Shown here piece after piece: positions 63,722-64,000 of a stretch of DNA of 64,000 nt; positions within the stretch are counted from its first letter, which is position 1; every line of letters begins with the position of its first letter. The stretch spans positions 68,129-132,128 of the forward strand of contig CAJJDN010000076.1 in assembly GCA_905182985.1 (NCBI GenBank), read 5' to 3'. The DNA is from Paramecium sonneborni. Taxonomy: Eukaryota; Ciliophora; Oligohymenophorea; Peniculida; Parameciidae. A program made the position numbers and the translations under genes. Below the pieces are notes generated by a model that was not told where the DNA came from, searched no databases, and was given only the letters and a program-made list of their open reading frames with translations.

Positions 63722-64000
63722 TCATTAATCGAATTCTGAAAACATTTTGTATCTTCCTGGACCAGGTGTGACTTTATTAATTTCATATGGTCCTTTTCTT
63801 TAAGATTTGCTAAATGTTTATTACACAGCTGATCTCATTCCATTCTTAGGGTATATTCCTTAAGAATTAATACCTATATTTTCAAGTGAATAACGACCTG
63901 GTTCAGGATAATCATTCACTAATTTAATTTTGAAAGATATACCACCAAATGTTTTGAATCTCTCTTAATCTTTTCCAATAATGCATGCTCCTGAATTTTA
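63722..64000 (-). CDS. SHIPPO / PG-rich axonemal protein, C-terminal part
   Basis: Partial: it runs off the window edge at 64000; TGA 63724-63722. One 24-nt GTA...TAG intron lies near 63909-63932 in forward coordinates. The visible C-terminus has the sperm-tail PG-rich (SHIPPO/STPG) repeat pattern: DYPEPGRYSLENIGI, then RKGPYEINKVTPGPGRYKMF. Such proteins lie inside or on axonemal doublet microtubules (ODF3/CIMAP family). The stop is 10 bp from the MGTCS gene stop. Confidence 0.75.

Overview
The window looks like nuclear DNA of a Paramecium-type ciliate. It is extremely A+T rich. Long coding frames open only when TAA and TAG are read as glutamine and TGA is the sole stop (ciliate code). The frames are joined by tiny introns, mostly 20-34 nt, GTA...TAG. 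A standard-code ORF scan therefore sees only fragments; the models below were read by eye with the ciliate code.

Layout: 1-3.4 kb holds decayed relics (HSP70 C-terminus, surface-antigen-like) and a 1,177-bp exact repeat split by one N. 3.7-17.4 kb holds two convergent giant membrane proteins: a cysteine-rich/beta-helix/multi-TM protein (+) and a DUF4215-type cysteine-repeat/multi-TM protein (-). 19-20 kb holds a MORN-like plus Ulp1-type cysteine protease (-). 20-27 kb is mostly broken coding relics, including a large REJ-like extracellular gene. 27.9-29.1 kb holds an unknown helical protein (-). 29-33.5 kb is gene-poor apart from a glutaredoxin (31.8 kb). 33.6-47.7 kb is a dense block: katanin p80 (+), a ~2,190-aa PHD/coiled-coil protein (-), a PX-domain sorting nexin (-), a coiled-coil protein (+), an EF-hand coiled-coil protein (-) and CCDC47 (-). 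An 876-N gap follows. 49.8-52.3 kb carries a 1,234-bp repeat around a single N, then SLC30A9-like zinc transporter (+), Derlin (-), a leucine-rich-repeat protein (-) and an unknown protein (+). 56.6-60.8 kb is gene-poor, with one broken membrane-protein gene and one helix-turn-helix protein (-). 60.8-64 kb is again very compact: an unknown frameshifted gene (+), a calcium-dependent protein kinase (-), an acylated-type unknown protein (+) and the end of a SHIPPO/PG-rich axonemal protein (-).

The biology is typical of a free-living ciliate: cilium/microtubule proteins (katanin, SHIPPO), ER quality control and membrane insertion (Derlin, CCDC47), zinc transport, calcium signalling and very large surface proteins. 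Three points stand out. About 8 of ~45 inferred introns need AAG rather than TAG at the 3' end. Intergenic spacers of 10-36 bp alternate with gene-poor kilobases full of relics. Each assembly break is flanked by an exact duplication, so the duplicates are most likely unmerged contig overlaps rather than real repeats. I found no tRNA, rRNA, CRISPR or bacterial-type regulatory element that I could support.
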